64,000 nucleotides of DNA from Methylobacterium sp. J-078 (GCF_022829285.1 NZ_JAKSYI010000112.1:62001-126000), one strand, 5' to 3'; positions 16,869-26,428 are shown, counted from the stretch's first letter. The notes: a model not told the origin generated them from the sequence alone. Numbers and translations: made by a program.

Positions 16869-19130
16869 ATGCCCTGCATCGCCGAAATCCTGATCCCGCT
16901 GGCGCTGGACAGCGCCTACAGCTACGCCGTGCCGGCCGGACTCGACCTCTCGGTCGGCGAGGTCGTGCAGATTCCCCTCGGTCCGCGCGAGACGGTGGGG
17001 GTGGTTTGGGGCGTGCGCCAGAGCCCCGGCGGCTCGAACCTGCGTGCCGTCACCGGCCGGATCGACGTGCCGGCCCTGCCGGATGCGCTCCGCGAACTCG
17101 TGGACTGGCTCGCCCGCTACACCCTGGCGCCGAAGGGCTCGGCGCTCGCCATGGCCCTGCGCCTGCCCGACGAGGCGGCGCTCACCGAGACGGTGCGGGT
17201 CGGGGTGCGCATTTCCGGCAAGGCCCCCGCGCGGCCGACCGCGGCCCGGACCAAGGTGCTGGCGGCGGCGGCCGACGGGGCGATGCGGGGCAAGAGCGCG
17301 CTCGCCAAGGAAGCGGGCGTTTCCTTGAGCGTCGTCGACGGGCTCATCGACGACGGCGCCCTCGAGGCGGTGGCCCTGGCCCCCGAGCCTGTCGCCCTGC
17401 CGCCGGACCCGGACCACGCCCGCGTGCCCCTGTCGGAGGCGCAGGAGGCGGCGGTGCGGGAACTCGTCGCGCTGATGAACCCCGGCCCCGAGGCGCCGCC
17501 GCCGACCGACGCCATCGGCGATCCCCTGCCGGCCGACGGCCAGACTCCCCTCACGAAGGTCCCGCCCCCCGGTGCGGAGCACAAGGCCCCCACGATCCTC
17601 CTCGAAGGCGTCACCGGCTCCGGCAAGACGGAGGTGTATTTCGAGGCCGTGGCCGATTGCGTCCGGCGCGGGCACCAGGCGCTGATCCTGATGCCGGAGA
17701 TCGCGCTCACGGCCCAGTTCCTCGATCGCTTCGCGGAGCGCTTCGGCGTGCGCCCGGCGACCTGGCACTCGGGCGTCGGGGGCAAGCGCCGCGAGCGCGT
17801 CCGCGCCGGGGTCACGGCGGGCGAGATCGCCGTGGTGGTGGGCGCGCGCTCGGCCCTGTTCCTGCCCTTCGCGGATCTCGGCCTCATCGTCGTCGACGAG
17901 GAGCACGAGGCCGCCTACAAGCAGGAGGACGGGGTGCATTACCACGCCCGCGACATGGCGGTGGTGCGCGGGCGGATCGAGAACTGCCCGGTGGTGCTGG
18001 CCTCGGCCACGCCCTCCATCGAGACCCGGGTCAATGCCGAACGCGGGCGCTACCGCCGCATCGCCCTGCCGGAGCGCTTCGGCGGCCGGCGCCTGCCGGA
18101 CATCGCTGCCATCGACATGCGCGCCGACAAGCCCGAGCGCGGGCGCTTCATCGCCCAGGCGCTGGTCGCGGCGGTGCGCGAGACCGTGGAATCCGGCGAC
18201 CAGGCCCTGCTCTTCCTCAACCGGCGGGGCTATGCGCCCCTCACCCTGTGCCGGGCCTGCGGCCACCGCTACCAGTGCCGTAACTGCTCGACCTGGCTGG
18301 TGGAGCACCGCTTCCGCCGGGCGCTCGTCTGCCACCAGTGCGGCTACGCGGAACGGCGCCCGGATTCCTGCTCAGAATGCGGCACCTTCGACAACCTCAC
18401 CCCCTGCGGACCGGGCGTGGAGCGCATCGCCGAGGAGGTGGCCGAGCTCTTCCCGGACAAGCGCGTCATCGTGCTGTCGAGCGACTTTCCCGGCGGGGCC
18501 GAGCGCCTGCGGGCCGAACTCCAGACCGTGGCGGAGGGCGGCTGCGACATCGTCATCGGCACGCAGCTCGTGGCCAAGGGCCACAATTTCCCGCACCTGA
18601 CCCTGGTGGGCGTGCTCGACGCCGATATCGGCCTGACCTCCGGTGATCCCCGCGCGGCCGAGCGCACCTTCCAGCTCCTGCAACAGGTGACCGGCCGGGC
18701 CGGGCGCGGCGAGAAGCCGGGACGTGCCCTGCTCCAGACCTACCAGCCGGACCACCCTGTGATCGCCGCGCTCCTGTCGGGGGAGTCCGAGCGCTTCTAC
18801 GAGGAGGAGATCGGCGCCCGCGAGGCCGCCGGCCTGCCCCCGTTCGGGCGCCTGGCCGCCCTCATCGTCTCGGCGAACGAGCGCGAGGTCGCCGAGGCCC
18901 ACGGGCAGGCCCTGGCGCGGGCCGCCGAGCCGCCCGACGGCGTGATGGTGCTGGGTCCGGCGGAAGCGCCGCTTGCGCTGATCCGGGGCCGCTACCGCTT
19001 CCGGCTGCTGGTGAAGACCGAGCGCGCCGTCGACCTGCAGACCTACCTGCGCGACTGGCTGGCGCGGGGACCGAAGATTCGCGGCAACGTGAAGGTCGCC
19101 ATCGACGTGGACCCGCAGAGTTTCCTATAA
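16869..19130 (+). CDS. priA: primosomal protein N' (replication restart helicase)
   Basis: PriA recognises stalled forks and reloads the replisome. The 753-residue product has the N-terminal DNA-binding domain, Walker A GVTGSGKTE (about 246-254), the DEEH box in VVDEEHEAAYKQ (about 343-346), and the zinc-binding insertion with paired cysteines from about 461 to 508 (CRAC, CRNC, CHQC, CSEC). ATG 16869 begins the conserved IAEILIPLAL segment; the longer frame upstream enters the divergent promoter region. The STAS-like gene follows after 53 bases. Confidence 0.95.
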   Translation: MPCIAEILIPLALDSAYSYAVPAGLDLSVGEVVQIPLGPRETVGVVWGVRQSPGGSNLRAVTGRIDVPALPDALRELVDWLARYTLAPKGSALAMALRLPDEAALTETVRVGVRISGKAPARPTAARTKVLAAAADGAMRGKSALAKEAGVSLSVVDGLIDDGALEAVALAPEPVALPPDPDHARVPLSEAQEAAVRELVALMNPGPEAPPPTDAIGDPLPADGQTPLTKVPPPGAEHKAPTILLEGVTGSGKTEVYFEAVADCVRRGHQALILMPEIALTAQFLDRFAERFGVRPATWHSGVGGKRRERVRAGVTAGEIAVVVGARSALFLPFADLGLIVVDEEHEAAYKQEDGVHYHARDMAVVRGRIENCPVVLASATPSIETRVNAERGRYRRIALPERFGGRRLPDIAAIDMRADKPERGRFIAQALVAAVRETVESGDQALLFLNRRGYAPLTLCRACGHRYQCRNCSTWLVEHRFRRALVCHQCGYAERRPDSCSECGTFDNLTPCGPGVERIAEEVAELFPDKRVIVLSSDFPGGAERLRAELQTVAEGGCDIVIGTQLVAKGHNFPHLTLVGVLDADIGLTSGDPRAAERTFQLLQQVTGRAGRGEKPGRALLQTYQPDHPVIAALLSGESERFYEEEIGAREAAGLPPFGRLAALIVSANEREVAEAHGQALARAAEPPDGVMVLGPAEAPLALIRGRYRFRLLVKTERAVDLQTYLRDWLARGPKIRGNVKVAIDVDPQSFL

Positions 19131-19183
19131 CGCTGGCCCGACGTTCGCTTGGGTAGCGTTCGATTCCTTGAGGAGTGCCCTAC

Positions 19184-19543
19184 GTGCTGACCTACACCAA
19201 GAAGCCGGATTCGAGCGTCGCCGAGATCGTCGTCGACGGCCAGATCACCGATGCGGACATGAACACCGTCATCACCGCCATGCAGGCCGACCTCGACAAG
19301 GGCGGCAAGATCAAGCTCCTGGAGGACGTGCGCGACTTCAAGGGCATGGAGCCGGCCGCCTTCTTCAAGGACCCCCGCTTCGGCCTCGCCATGATGAAGG
19401 GGGTCAGCCACGTCGCCCTGGTGACCGACGCCTCCTGGCTGCGGATGATCGCCGACACCTTCGGCAAGGTCTCGCCCGCCCAGATCAAGACCTTCGACCG
19501 CGCGCATATCGACGAAGCGCGCAAGTGGCTCGCCGCCGCCTGA
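19184..19543 (+). CDS. SpoIIAA/STAS-like small protein
   Basis: The 119-residue product alternates strands and helices in the manner of the SpoIIAA-like (STAS/SEC14-type) family: an opening beta hairpin, a helix with MNTVITAMQADLDKGG, then a strand KIKLLEDVRDFKG and a long helix. These cytosolic proteins are widespread but their role is unclear. GTG 19184 is chosen because AGGAG lies eight bases upstream; GTG 19175 overlaps that site. Same strand as priA, and convergent with the next gene at a 4-base gap. Confidence 0.65.
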   Translation: MLTYTKKPDSSVAEIVVDGQITDADMNTVITAMQADLDKGGKIKLLEDVRDFKGMEPAAFFKDPRFGLAMMKGVSHVALVTDASWLRMIADTFGKVSPAQIKTFDRAHIDEARKWLAAA

Positions 19544-19547
19544 GGCT

Positions 19548-19943
19548 TTACTCCGCCTGGGCGGTCCGCGTCGTCTGGCGCCGGGCCGTCCAGCGGCCCG
19601 AGCACAGGGACGAGACCTTCCAGGTGCCGCCGCCGCTCTGAGCCTGGAGGCGGCCCGAGACCGCGCCGGACGCGGTGCCGTTCGAGACGTTGAGGCCCAC
19701 CGTGCCGTCGGGGCCGACGCGGCCGCTCAGGGTCGCGCTGCCGGAGGCCGAGGCGAGGCGCACCTGCCCTTCCTGCACCGAGACCGCGTAGGTGTAGCGG
19801 CTGTCGCAGACCATGCCACTCTCGGTGACGAGTTCCACCGACCAGGCCCCGTTGAAGTTTCCGCCGTCACGGGCGGCGGCTGGGATCATGGCGGGCGAGG
19901 ACAGGCCGGCTCCGAGCGCCAGAACCACCGCAACTTTGGACAT
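19548..19943 (-). CDS. secreted hypothetical protein
   Basis: The 131-residue product begins with a signal peptide (hydrophobic residues 4-20, cleavage probable after AAA near 24). The mature domain reads as a small beta protein, with an opening FNGAWSVELVTESG, repeated short strands, Gly/Ser-rich turns and two cysteines that could pair. Similar proteins with an NFNGxW opening occur in Hyphomicrobiales without assigned function. I recognise no enzyme motif. Confidence 0.65.
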   Translation of the reverse strand: MSKVAVVLALGAGLSSPAMIPAAARDGGNFNGAWSVELVTESGMVCDSRYTYAVSVQEGQVRLASASGSATLSGRVGPDGTVGLNVSNGTASGAVSGRLQAQSGGGTWKVSSLCSGRWTARRQTTRTAQAE

Positions 19944-20141
19944 GCATCATCCTTCGGCAAAACAGCGTCCGTCCGGGCCGCGACCGCAGGGCGGCGCAAC
20001 GGCTGTTCAAGCAGACGATCACGTGAGAGTGCGCTGATCATACCCGCCGAAGCGGCAGGATTGTGACAGGAACCCCGATTCGATGATGAGACTTATTGCC
20101 GAGGGTGCCTGAACAGGCCATGACCAGACGGGAGCTTGGCG

Positions 20142-21125
20142 TTAACGGTCGTAATACGCCTGCAATGCTTGGCGGTCGCGGGTCACCGGCAGAGCGAGCA
20201 ACGCCAGGACCCGCGCCTTGTCCGGCGTGAGGTCATCGGCGAAGACCGCGCCGGCCGCGCGCAGCGTGCTGCCGCCGCCCTTGAAGCCGTAGACCGGCAG
20301 CGCCCGACCATGCGGAACCTGGCTCGCCACCACGATCGTGACGCCGGCCGCGACCGCCTCCACGACCGCATCGTACAGGGCCTCGTTGACGTTGCCGAAG
20401 CCGTAGGCGGCGATCACCACGCCCTCGGCCCCGCGCGCCACCGCGTGGCGGAGCTGGCCGCCGTCGCCGCCGGCCGTCATCGCGACGATTTCCACCCGGG
20501 CGAGGCGGTCGGGCAGCGGCAGGGTCTGGCGGCGCAGGGACTTGCGGGCGAAGACCACCCGGTCCTCGTCGATATGGCCGAGGAAACCGGCCTCGCCGGA
20601 ATTAAAGGTCTCGACGTTGTTGGTGTGGGACTTCCGCACCTCGCGGGCGGCATTGATGTTGTGGTTGAGCGTCACCGTGACGCCCATGTCCCGCGCCCCC
20701 GGCGCCAGGATCTGGCGGACCGCGTTGAGGAGGTTGCGCGCGCCGTCGGCATCCGCCTCGGAGGCGTTGCGCTGCGCGCCCACCATCACCACCGCCTTGT
20801 CGCTCGCGAGCGTCAGGTCGAGGAAGTAGGCGGTCTGGTCGAGGGTGTCGGTGCCGTGGAGGACGATGGCGCCGGCGATGTCCGGGCGCTCCAGCAGGTC
20901 CGCCACCGTGCGGCTCAGGGCGGGCCAGAGGTCCGGGCCCATATAGGCGCTCGGCACGTTGGCGAATTCGACCACTTCGATCCGCGCGAGGTCGGGCAGA
21001 CGCGGGACCGCGGCGGCGAGGTCGGCCCCCGTCAGGGCGGGGACCGGAGCCCCCGTGACGGGATCGTTCTTCATCGCGATGGTGCCGCCGGTGGCGACGA
21101 TGGCGATGGTCGGGCGATCGGTCAT
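20142..21125 (-). CDS. type II-like L-asparaginase
   Basis: This 327-residue enzyme should hydrolyse L-asparagine to aspartate and ammonia. The first catalytic threonine lies in VATGGTIA near residues 10-17 and the second triad in VLHGTDTLDQTA near 90-95, both intact. No obvious signal peptide precedes the first motif, so a cytoplasmic place is likely even though the sequence resembles type II enzymes. It is the last gene of a minus-strand series with the Trm112-like gene 14 bases upstream. The 198 bases beyond its stop hold no gene I can support. Confidence 0.88.
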   Translation of the reverse strand: MTDRPTIAIVATGGTIAMKNDPVTGAPVPALTGADLAAAVPRLPDLARIEVVEFANVPSAYMGPDLWPALSRTVADLLERPDIAGAIVLHGTDTLDQTAYFLDLTLASDKAVVMVGAQRNASEADADGARNLLNAVRQILAPGARDMGVTVTLNHNINAAREVRKSHTNNVETFNSGEAGFLGHIDEDRVVFARKSLRRQTLPLPDRLARVEIVAMTAGGDGGQLRHAVARGAEGVVIAAYGFGNVNEALYDAVVEAVAAGVTIVVASQVPHGRALPVYGFKGGGSTLRAAGAVFADDLTPDKARVLALLALPVTRDRQALQAYYDR

Positions 21126-21139
21126 GCCGGCGGCGCCGA

Positions 21140-21346
21140 TCAGTCGGTCAGCGCCCGCGCCTCTTCCGGCAGCATGATCGGAATGCCGTCGCGGATCGGG
21201 TAGGCGAGTCGGGCGGAGCGGCTCACCAGTTCCTGCCGGGCGGCGTCGTATTCGAGGGTGTCCTTCGTCAGCGGACAGACGAGGAGTTCGAGGAGCTTGG
21301 GGTCGACGCGGGTGGCCTCGACGGGGCTCGGGGTGTCATCGGCCAT
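21140..21346 (-). CDS. Trm112/UPF0434 family small protein
   Basis: The 68-residue product has the family core: [18 protein letters not shown] followed by strands and the closing [16 protein letters not shown]. In other organisms Trm112 supports methyltransferases; bacterial members have unknown partners. Here the first zinc cysteine position is VCP, but the second CxxC seen in some relatives is missing, so zinc binding is doubtful. It sits between a LON-domain gene (25-base gap) and asparaginase (14-base gap), an order often seen in alphaproteobacteria for the first two. Confidence 0.8.
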   Translation of the reverse strand: MADDTPSPVEATRVDPKLLELLVCPLTKDTLEYDAARQELVSRSARLAYPIRDGIPIMLPEEARALTD

Positions 21347-21371
21347 GGCGGTGTCCTCTGAAAGCGAAAAA

Positions 21372-22040
21372 CTACTGCAGCGTCGGCTCGGAGCCCGACC
21401 CGCGCACCAACTCCATTTCGGTCACCGCGATCAAGACCTCGGCCCGCGTCTTGAGATCCGGCGCCTCCAGCATGGCCTGCTTCTCGCGGGCGCCGAAGGG
21501 GCTCATCATGCACAGCGCGTTCACCAGGGCCTCGTTGGGCGCCTCCTCGATGCCCGCCCAGTCGACCTTGAGATCGTTGACCTCGACGAAGTCGCGCAGG
21601 GCCTTCAGCACGCCCTCCCGGTCCACCGCCTCCTCGCCCGCCCGCGCCTCGAAATCGGTGGCGAAGTCGTCGTAGGAAACCTGGCAGCGGCGGTAGCGGG
21701 TGGTGGTGGCGAGTTCGCTCTCCACCCGGAACCGCGCGATGCCGGTGAGCGAGATGAGGTAGCGCCCGTCGCCGGTCTCGGCGAACTGGGTGATGCGCCC
21801 GGCGCAGCCGACGCGGAACAGCTTCGGTGTCATCGGCGACGAGCCCGCCTCCACGTCCGGCTGGATCATGCCGATGATCCGGTCGCTCCGCAGGGCATCG
21901 TCGATCATGGCGAGGTAGCGCGGCTCGAAGATGTTCAACGGCATCTGTCCACGCGGCAGGAGCAGCGCACCGGGCAGGGGGAACACCGGAATCACTCCGG
22001 GGCAGTCGGCCGGTCCCTTGTAGCCCGCATGCGTGCTCAT
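21372..22040 (-). CDS. LON peptidase substrate-binding-domain protein
   Basis: The 222-residue protein is the stand-alone N-terminal (substrate-binding) domain of Lon, with no ATPase or protease part. Family marks are [12 protein letters not shown], the [10 protein letters not shown] segment and the IGMIQP strand. The role may be handling of misfolded or regulatory substrates; it is not known. ATG 22040 has AGGGGAA close upstream; an ATG 12 codons earlier belongs to the end of the preceding gene. It follows the thioredoxin gene by 28 bases, consistent with a proteostasis operon. Confidence 0.85.
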   Translation of the reverse strand: MSTHAGYKGPADCPGVIPVFPLPGALLLPRGQMPLNIFEPRYLAMIDDALRSDRIIGMIQPDVEAGSSPMTPKLFRVGCAGRITQFAETGDGRYLISLTGIARFRVESELATTTRYRRCQVSYDDFATDFEARAGEEAVDREGVLKALRDFVEVNDLKVDWAGIEEAPNEALVNALCMMSPFGAREKQAMLEAPDLKTRAEVLIAVTEMELVRGSGSEPTLQ

Positions 22041-22068
22041 CGTGTTCCCCTGCGGTTCGTTCGCGGCC

Positions 22069-22962
22069 TCACGCAAAGACCAGGGTCGACAGGCGTCGCC
22101 GCCCGCGGATCGAGGCCTTGTCCATCAGGCCCCAGGCCTCGAAGAAGGTCAGGAGCTGCTTGCGCGCCGCGCCCTCGTTCCAGGTCCGGTCCCGGCGCTC
22201 GATCTCGATCAGCTGGTCCACCGCCTCGTCGCGCATGTTGCGGCCGTTGAGGCCGAGCGCGAGATCGAAGCGGGCCTGGAAGTCGTTCGGGTCGGCGTCG
22301 ATCCGGGTCTGGAAGACGCCGAGGTCGCCGAGCGCCGCCGCCTGCTCCGCGAGCTCGATCGCCGCGCGCACGCTGGCGAGACCCGCATGGGAGGCCTTGT
22401 CGGCGGGGGCCATGGCGACGAGCTGCTTGGCGTTCTCGATGTCCCCGAGGTCGAGCTGGATCTTGGCGAGCGCCGCGATCGCGTCGACGTTCTCGGGCTC
22501 CTCGGACAGAACGGCGGCGTAGAGCTGCGCGGCCTGCGCGACGTCGCCGGTCCCGAGGAGCGCCTCGGCCTCGGACATCGCCGCCTCGATCGGCGTCGGG
22601 CCGGCGGGGCCGGCGAGGCGCGCGATGAATTCCTTGATCTGAGCCTCGGGCACCGCGCCCATGAACCCGTCCACCGGCTGGCCCTTGTCGAAGGCGATCA
22701 CGGCGGGGATCGACTGGATGCCGAGCTGGCCGGCGATGGAGGGATGCTCGTCGATGTTCATCTTGACGAGCTTCACCTGGCCGGCGGAGCCCGCGACCAC
22801 CTTCTCCAGCACGGGGGCGAGCTGCTTGCATGGGCCGCACCAGGGCGCCCAGAAATCGACGAGCACGGGCTGCTGCATCGATTCGGCGATGACGTCCTGG
22901 CGGAAGCTCGCCGTGGTCACGTCCTTGATGGTCCCGCCCGGCACCGGCGCATCGTTCAGCAT
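22069..22962 (-). CDS. cnoX: thioredoxin-TPR co-chaperone (CnoX/YbbN family)
   Basis: The 297-residue product has a thioredoxin domain (about residues 10-120) with an intact WCGPC active site near 41-45, then a helical TPR-like region to the end. CnoX proteins combine redox protection with holdase activity and pass clients to GroEL or DnaK. The intact active site, rather than the SxxC of E. coli, suggests real oxidoreductase activity as in Caulobacter. It heads the minus-strand set with the LON-domain, Trm112-like and asparaginase genes. Its upstream gap of 180 bases has no gene that I can support. Confidence 0.85.
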   Translation of the reverse strand: MLNDAPVPGGTIKDVTTASFRQDVIAESMQQPVLVDFWAPWCGPCKQLAPVLEKVVAGSAGQVKLVKMNIDEHPSIAGQLGIQSIPAVIAFDKGQPVDGFMGAVPEAQIKEFIARLAGPAGPTPIEAAMSEAEALLGTGDVAQAAQLYAAVLSEEPENVDAIAALAKIQLDLGDIENAKQLVAMAPADKASHAGLASVRAAIELAEQAAALGDLGVFQTRIDADPNDFQARFDLALGLNGRNMRDEAVDQLIEIERRDRTWNEGAARKQLLTFFEAWGLMDKASIRGRRRLSTLVFA

Positions 22963-23142
22963 AACGTCCTCGAGGCCTTCGTTTGGATCCGTGGGAGGGT
23001 CCGGTCTGTCCGTCCGTCCCGTCCTGCGTCAAGAGATGGGAACTCCGCGCGCTCGGACCAGAGCGGACGTCCACACCCAATCGCCTCGATCTCCCGCGCG
23101 TTCTGCCCTCCGGGCGGCAGACGCCGTCGATGCGAGACGGCC

Positions 23143-23646
23143 CTAGCGGGCCGGTGCCGTCCCACCGGCCTCGCCGTCCGGCGCCTTGGCCGGCGTTTTG
23201 GCATCGGTCACGAAGGTGCCCTGATAGGTCCCCTTGGCGGCGTTCGCCTCGCAGGTGATCGCGGTCTTGCCCGGCTCCGGCGTGCTGAAGGCGCAGGCGC
23301 CGACGGCGACCAGGGGCCCCTGGACGACGCCGTCCTTCGTGGTCTCGCTCGGAATCACGAGGTTGATCGGCTGGAGCGGGTCGGTCTCCTCCGTGCGCTC
23401 CTGCTGGGCGCCGTTGCCGCTGAAGCTGAGGGCGCGGCCCTCGGCCGCGAAGTCGAAGCTCGTGCGGTTGCGCGAGACCGTGTTCATCAGCGTGTTCTTG
23501 CAGGAGGCGGTCACGTCCTTGCCGGCGATCACGAGCTTCTCGCAACGGCCCTCCAGCTTCACGGCGGTCTGGGCCGATGCGGATGCGGCCGCGAGCACGG
23601 GCAGGGTCGCGAGGAGGAGAAGGCGGGCGGTCGGGAGCAGCGTCAT
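23143..23646 (-). CDS. secreted hypothetical protein
   Basis: The 167-residue product has a signal peptide (Leu/Ala-rich core about residues 6-22, cleavage after ASA near 25). The mature part carries cysteines in GRCEKL, ASCKNT, GACAF and TCEAN, which could form two disulfides, and a disordered Pro/Ala/Gly tail. The pattern of a beta-rich domain with a KLVIAGKDVTASC segment is known from unnamed rhizobial exported proteins. ATG 23646 is the natural start; the frame continues upstream only as shadow of the neighbouring reductase gene. Confidence 0.65.
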   Translation of the reverse strand: MTLLPTARLLLLATLPVLAAASASAQTAVKLEGRCEKLVIAGKDVTASCKNTLMNTVSRNRTSFDFAAEGRALSFSGNGAQQERTEETDPLQPINLVIPSETTKDGVVQGPLVAVGACAFSTPEPGKTAITCEANAAKGTYQGTFVTDAKTPAKAPDGEAGGTAPAR

Positions 23647-23696
23647 GGTTCCGATGTAAGGCTGGGCGCCGATCTGTCGAGGGGCCGGCTCCCGGC

Positions 23697-24689
23697 TCAG
23701 GCCGGAAAGCGGGCCGCGCGGTCGTTCGGCGCCGCGAAGTCGAGGGCGGGCCCCAGGGGCACGATGCCGGTCGGGTTGATGGTCGGGTGGCTCTCGTAAT
23801 AGTGCCGCTTGATGTGGGTGAGGTTCACCGTGCCGGCGACTCCCGGCAAGGCGTAGAGGTCGCGCAGGTAGTTCGACAGGTTGGGATAGTCGGCGATGCG
23901 CTGCCGGTTGCACTTGAAGTGCCCGACATAGACCGCGTCGAACCGCACCAGGGTGGTGAACAGGCGGATGTCGGCCTCCGTCAGCCGGTCGCCGCAGAGG
24001 TAGCGCGCCGCGTCGAGGCGGGCCTCCAGGGCGTCGAGTTCGGCGAACAACGCGGTGAAGGCCTCCGCGTAGGCGCCCTGCCCGGTTGCGAAGCCTGCCT
24101 TGTAGACCCCGTTGTTGACGGCGTCGTAGACCCGGGCGTTGACCGCATCGATCGCGCCCGCGAGGTCGGCCGGGTAGAGGTCGGGCGCGTAGAGGTCGGA
24201 TTGCCCGGTCCCGAAGGCGCCGTTCAGCATGCGGACGATCTCGGCCGACTCGTTCGACACGATGAGGCCGCGCAGCTTGTCCCACAGCACCGGCACGGTG
24301 ACGCGGCCGGTGAAGCCGGGATCGTTCTTTAGGTAGACCTCGTACAGGCGGGTGGCGCCGTTGACCGTGTCGGGCGTGGCGCCGGGCGAATCGCCGAACA
24401 CCCAGCCCTCCGCCCCCATATGCGGGTCGACCACCGAGACCGAGATCGCCTCCTCCAAGCCCTTGAGGGCCCGCACGATCAGGGTGCGGTGGGCCCAGGG
24501 GCAGGCGAGGGAGACGTAGAGATGGTAGCGCCCGGCCTCGGCCGGGAACCCGCCCTCCCCGCTGGGGCCGGGGGCGCCGTCGGCGGTGATCCAGTTCCGG
24601 AACTTGGCGTCGGTGCGCCGGAAGCGGCCGCCGCTTTCCTTGGTGTCGTACCAGGCGTCCTGCCAGGCTCCGTCGACGAGCAATCCCAT
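23697..24689 (-). CDS. yqjG: glutathionyl-hydroquinone reductase (Xi-class glutathione transferase)
   Basis: The enzyme reduces glutathionyl-hydroquinones and related adducts in the cytoplasm. The catalytic cysteine sits in LACPWAHR near residues 61-67, which is diagnostic for the family. The all-alpha GST C-terminal domain with DIRLFTTLVRFD and the ending TINPTGIVPLGP also match. Length (330 residues) is typical. It is alone between two minus-strand genes with gaps of 50 and 76 bases. It may help with aromatic or quinone stress, which would suit a plant-associated bacterium; that last point is inference. Confidence 0.9.
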   Translation of the reverse strand: MGLLVDGAWQDAWYDTKESGGRFRRTDAKFRNWITADGAPGPSGEGGFPAEAGRYHLYVSLACPWAHRTLIVRALKGLEEAISVSVVDPHMGAEGWVFGDSPGATPDTVNGATRLYEVYLKNDPGFTGRVTVPVLWDKLRGLIVSNESAEIVRMLNGAFGTGQSDLYAPDLYPADLAGAIDAVNARVYDAVNNGVYKAGFATGQGAYAEAFTALFAELDALEARLDAARYLCGDRLTEADIRLFTTLVRFDAVYVGHFKCNRQRIADYPNLSNYLRDLYALPGVAGTVNLTHIKRHYYESHPTINPTGIVPLGPALDFAAPNDRAARFPA

Positions 24690-24765
24690 GTCCGATGTTC
24701 CCTGTCCGATCCTGCCCGCGAGCCGGTCCGGTTTTCCCGGGACCGCCCTTGGTCGAGATGGGCGC

Positions 24766-25725
24766 TCAACCCCGCGCGGCCACCCCCTCCGCGATCAGGG
24801 GCGGCGTGACGGCCTCGGCGAGATGCTCGTCCTTCTGGTAGGACGCGATGTCGAAGGTGTCGTCGGGCAGCCGGACGAGGAAGCGCTCGGCGATCTCGAA
24901 CAGCAGCAGGTCCGGCTTCACGGCGGCGACGTAGCCCCAGTCGATGCTGGACGACCAGATGAAGTGCACCTCACGGAAGGTCTCCGCCAGGAGGCCGCTC
25001 AGCATGATCGGTGCGAAATGCGCGTAGGAATCCCCGAACAGCACGACGGTGCGGGGATCGGCCTGCGGGGATTCGTTCCGGAAGCGCACATGGGCGCCAA
25101 CATGGAGATCGGGCGCCCGGCCGGCGGCCTCGTAGGCCTCCACCAGGGGGCTCGCGTAGACGCGGCGGGCCAGGATGTCGATCACGCCCTGGCTCGTGGT
25201 CTCGATCGGCGCCTCCGGAATCTTCGCGCCGAGGTCGCGCACGGAGGTGATCTCGTAGCGCTCGCGCGCGTCGAGGCCGGCGGGTGGGACGGCCCCGCAG
25301 GCCCGCATCAGGACCCGGTAGGCGAGCAGGCAGCCGTCGTAGCTCCAGTGCGTATCGGTGCGGTGGTAGAGCGGAACGGGGCCGTTCCGCGCCGCCCGCA
25401 GCGGGGCCAGCAGATCGATGAAGGCGGGATGGTTGATGAGCCGCCGGGCGAGCGCCCGGGCGGGCGAGCGCCCGGGATCGTAGGCGAGATCCCCGGTGCG
25501 GTCGTCGTAGACCGAGAGCTTCTCGGGCACGATGACGTGCAGGTAGCGGATGCCGAGGGCCTGGGCACGGGCGGCGCGGGCCGCGATCAGCCGGCGCCAG
25601 CCGCGCAGCAGCCTCCAGCGGGCGAAGCTCACGCGGTACTGGTCGAGGACGCCGTTGGTACCCCCGATCAGGAAGAGCCAGCCGTCCCGGCCCACATGCA
25701 CGAAGTCCAGGTGTTTGCGTCGCAT
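24766..25725 (-). CDS. AlgX/AlgJ-like SGNH-fold protein, possible polysaccharide O-acetyltransferase
   Basis: The 319-residue product shows the AlgX/AlgJ SGNH layout. The DTHW motif in HRTDTHWSYDG (about residues 120-128) supplies the catalytic Asp and His, and the serine is in VLFGDSYAH (about 225-233). A GRDGWLFL-like opening strand (GRDGWLFLIGG) is also a family mark. AlgJ and AlgX acetylate exported polysaccharide; this one has no predicted signal peptide or membrane anchor and stands alone, without a partner MBOT transporter. Whether it acts in the cytoplasm or the start is mis-set is open. Confidence 0.65.
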   Translation of the reverse strand: MRRKHLDFVHVGRDGWLFLIGGTNGVLDQYRVSFARWRLLRGWRRLIAARAARAQALGIRYLHVIVPEKLSVYDDRTGDLAYDPGRSPARALARRLINHPAFIDLLAPLRAARNGPVPLYHRTDTHWSYDGCLLAYRVLMRACGAVPPAGLDARERYEITSVRDLGAKIPEAPIETTSQGVIDILARRVYASPLVEAYEAAGRAPDLHVGAHVRFRNESPQADPRTVVLFGDSYAHFAPIMLSGLLAETFREVHFIWSSSIDWGYVAAVKPDLLLFEIAERFLVRLPDDTFDIASYQKDEHLAEAVTPPLIAEGVAARG

Positions 25726-25823
25726 GGGCGCTCTCTAGCGGCCCGGCGGGACCCTGAACAGGCTTGGGCCTCCCGCCCGGCGACGCCTGGACCCGGCGGC
25801 CCGGCGCGCCATCTCCCCCCGGC

Positions 25824-26354
25824 ATGACACAGCCGACCCCCACCCCCGACCCGCTGATCCTGACCCTCGCGATGGACCCGGAGACGTTCGCCCGCTTCGA
25901 CGGGCTGCGCCGCCGGCACTTTCCGAAGGCCCTCAACCACATCCCGGCGCACGCCACCCTGTTCCACCACCTGCCGGGCCCGAGCGAGCCCGGCATCGCC
26001 GAGACCCTCGCGGCCCTGTCGCGGACCCAGGCGCCCCCCGAGGTGGCGGTGACGGGCCTGCGCTTCACCGGCCGCGGGGTCGCCTACGTCCTGGCCTCGG
26101 AGGCGCTCACCGCCTTCCGGGCGCGCCTCGTCGAGCAGTTCGAGCCCCTGGAGGAGGGCCTGACCGCCCAGGACCGCCAGGGCTGGCGCCCGCACGTCAC
26201 GGTCCAGAACAAGGTCGATCCCGCCACGGCCCGCGCGCTGCACGCCGAACTCGAGGCGGATTTCGCGCCCTTCCGCTTCACCGCGCCGGGCCTGCTGCTC
26301 TGGCGCTACCTCGGCGGCCCCTGGGAGCGCCGGGCCACGTTCACGTTCGGATGA
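25824..26354 (+). CDS. 2'-5' RNA ligase / cyclic phosphodiesterase-like protein
   Basis: The 176-residue product belongs to the 2H phosphoesterases. Two HxT motifs are visible, HAT at residues 43-45 and HVT at 124-126, about 80 residues apart as expected. Bacterial members open cyclic phosphates or reversibly ligate RNA ends, but the physiological substrate is generally unknown. ATG 25824 begins just before the first strand; the longer frame adds an improbable Pro-rich leader. It is divergent from the AlgX-like gene and 74 bases before the PAP2 gene. Confidence 0.8.
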   Translation: MTQPTPTPDPLILTLAMDPETFARFDGLRRRHFPKALNHIPAHATLFHHLPGPSEPGIAETLAALSRTQAPPEVAVTGLRFTGRGVAYVLASEALTAFRARLVEQFEPLEEGLTAQDRQGWRPHVTVQNKVDPATARALHAELEADFAPFRFTAPGLLLWRYLGGPWERRATFTFG

Positions 26355-26428
26355 TGGATTTGCGAGGCCGGCGGGGTTGCGACGGCATGCCCGCACGCTA
26401 AGGACGATCCGATGAAAGCCTTGCCCGC

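Noticed and set aside
23036..23066. EcfG-type stress promoter (GGAAC and CGTT) upstream of the CnoX gene
   Set aside because: GGAAC is present but no CGTT follows at 16-17 bases, and the orientation is wrong for cnoX.
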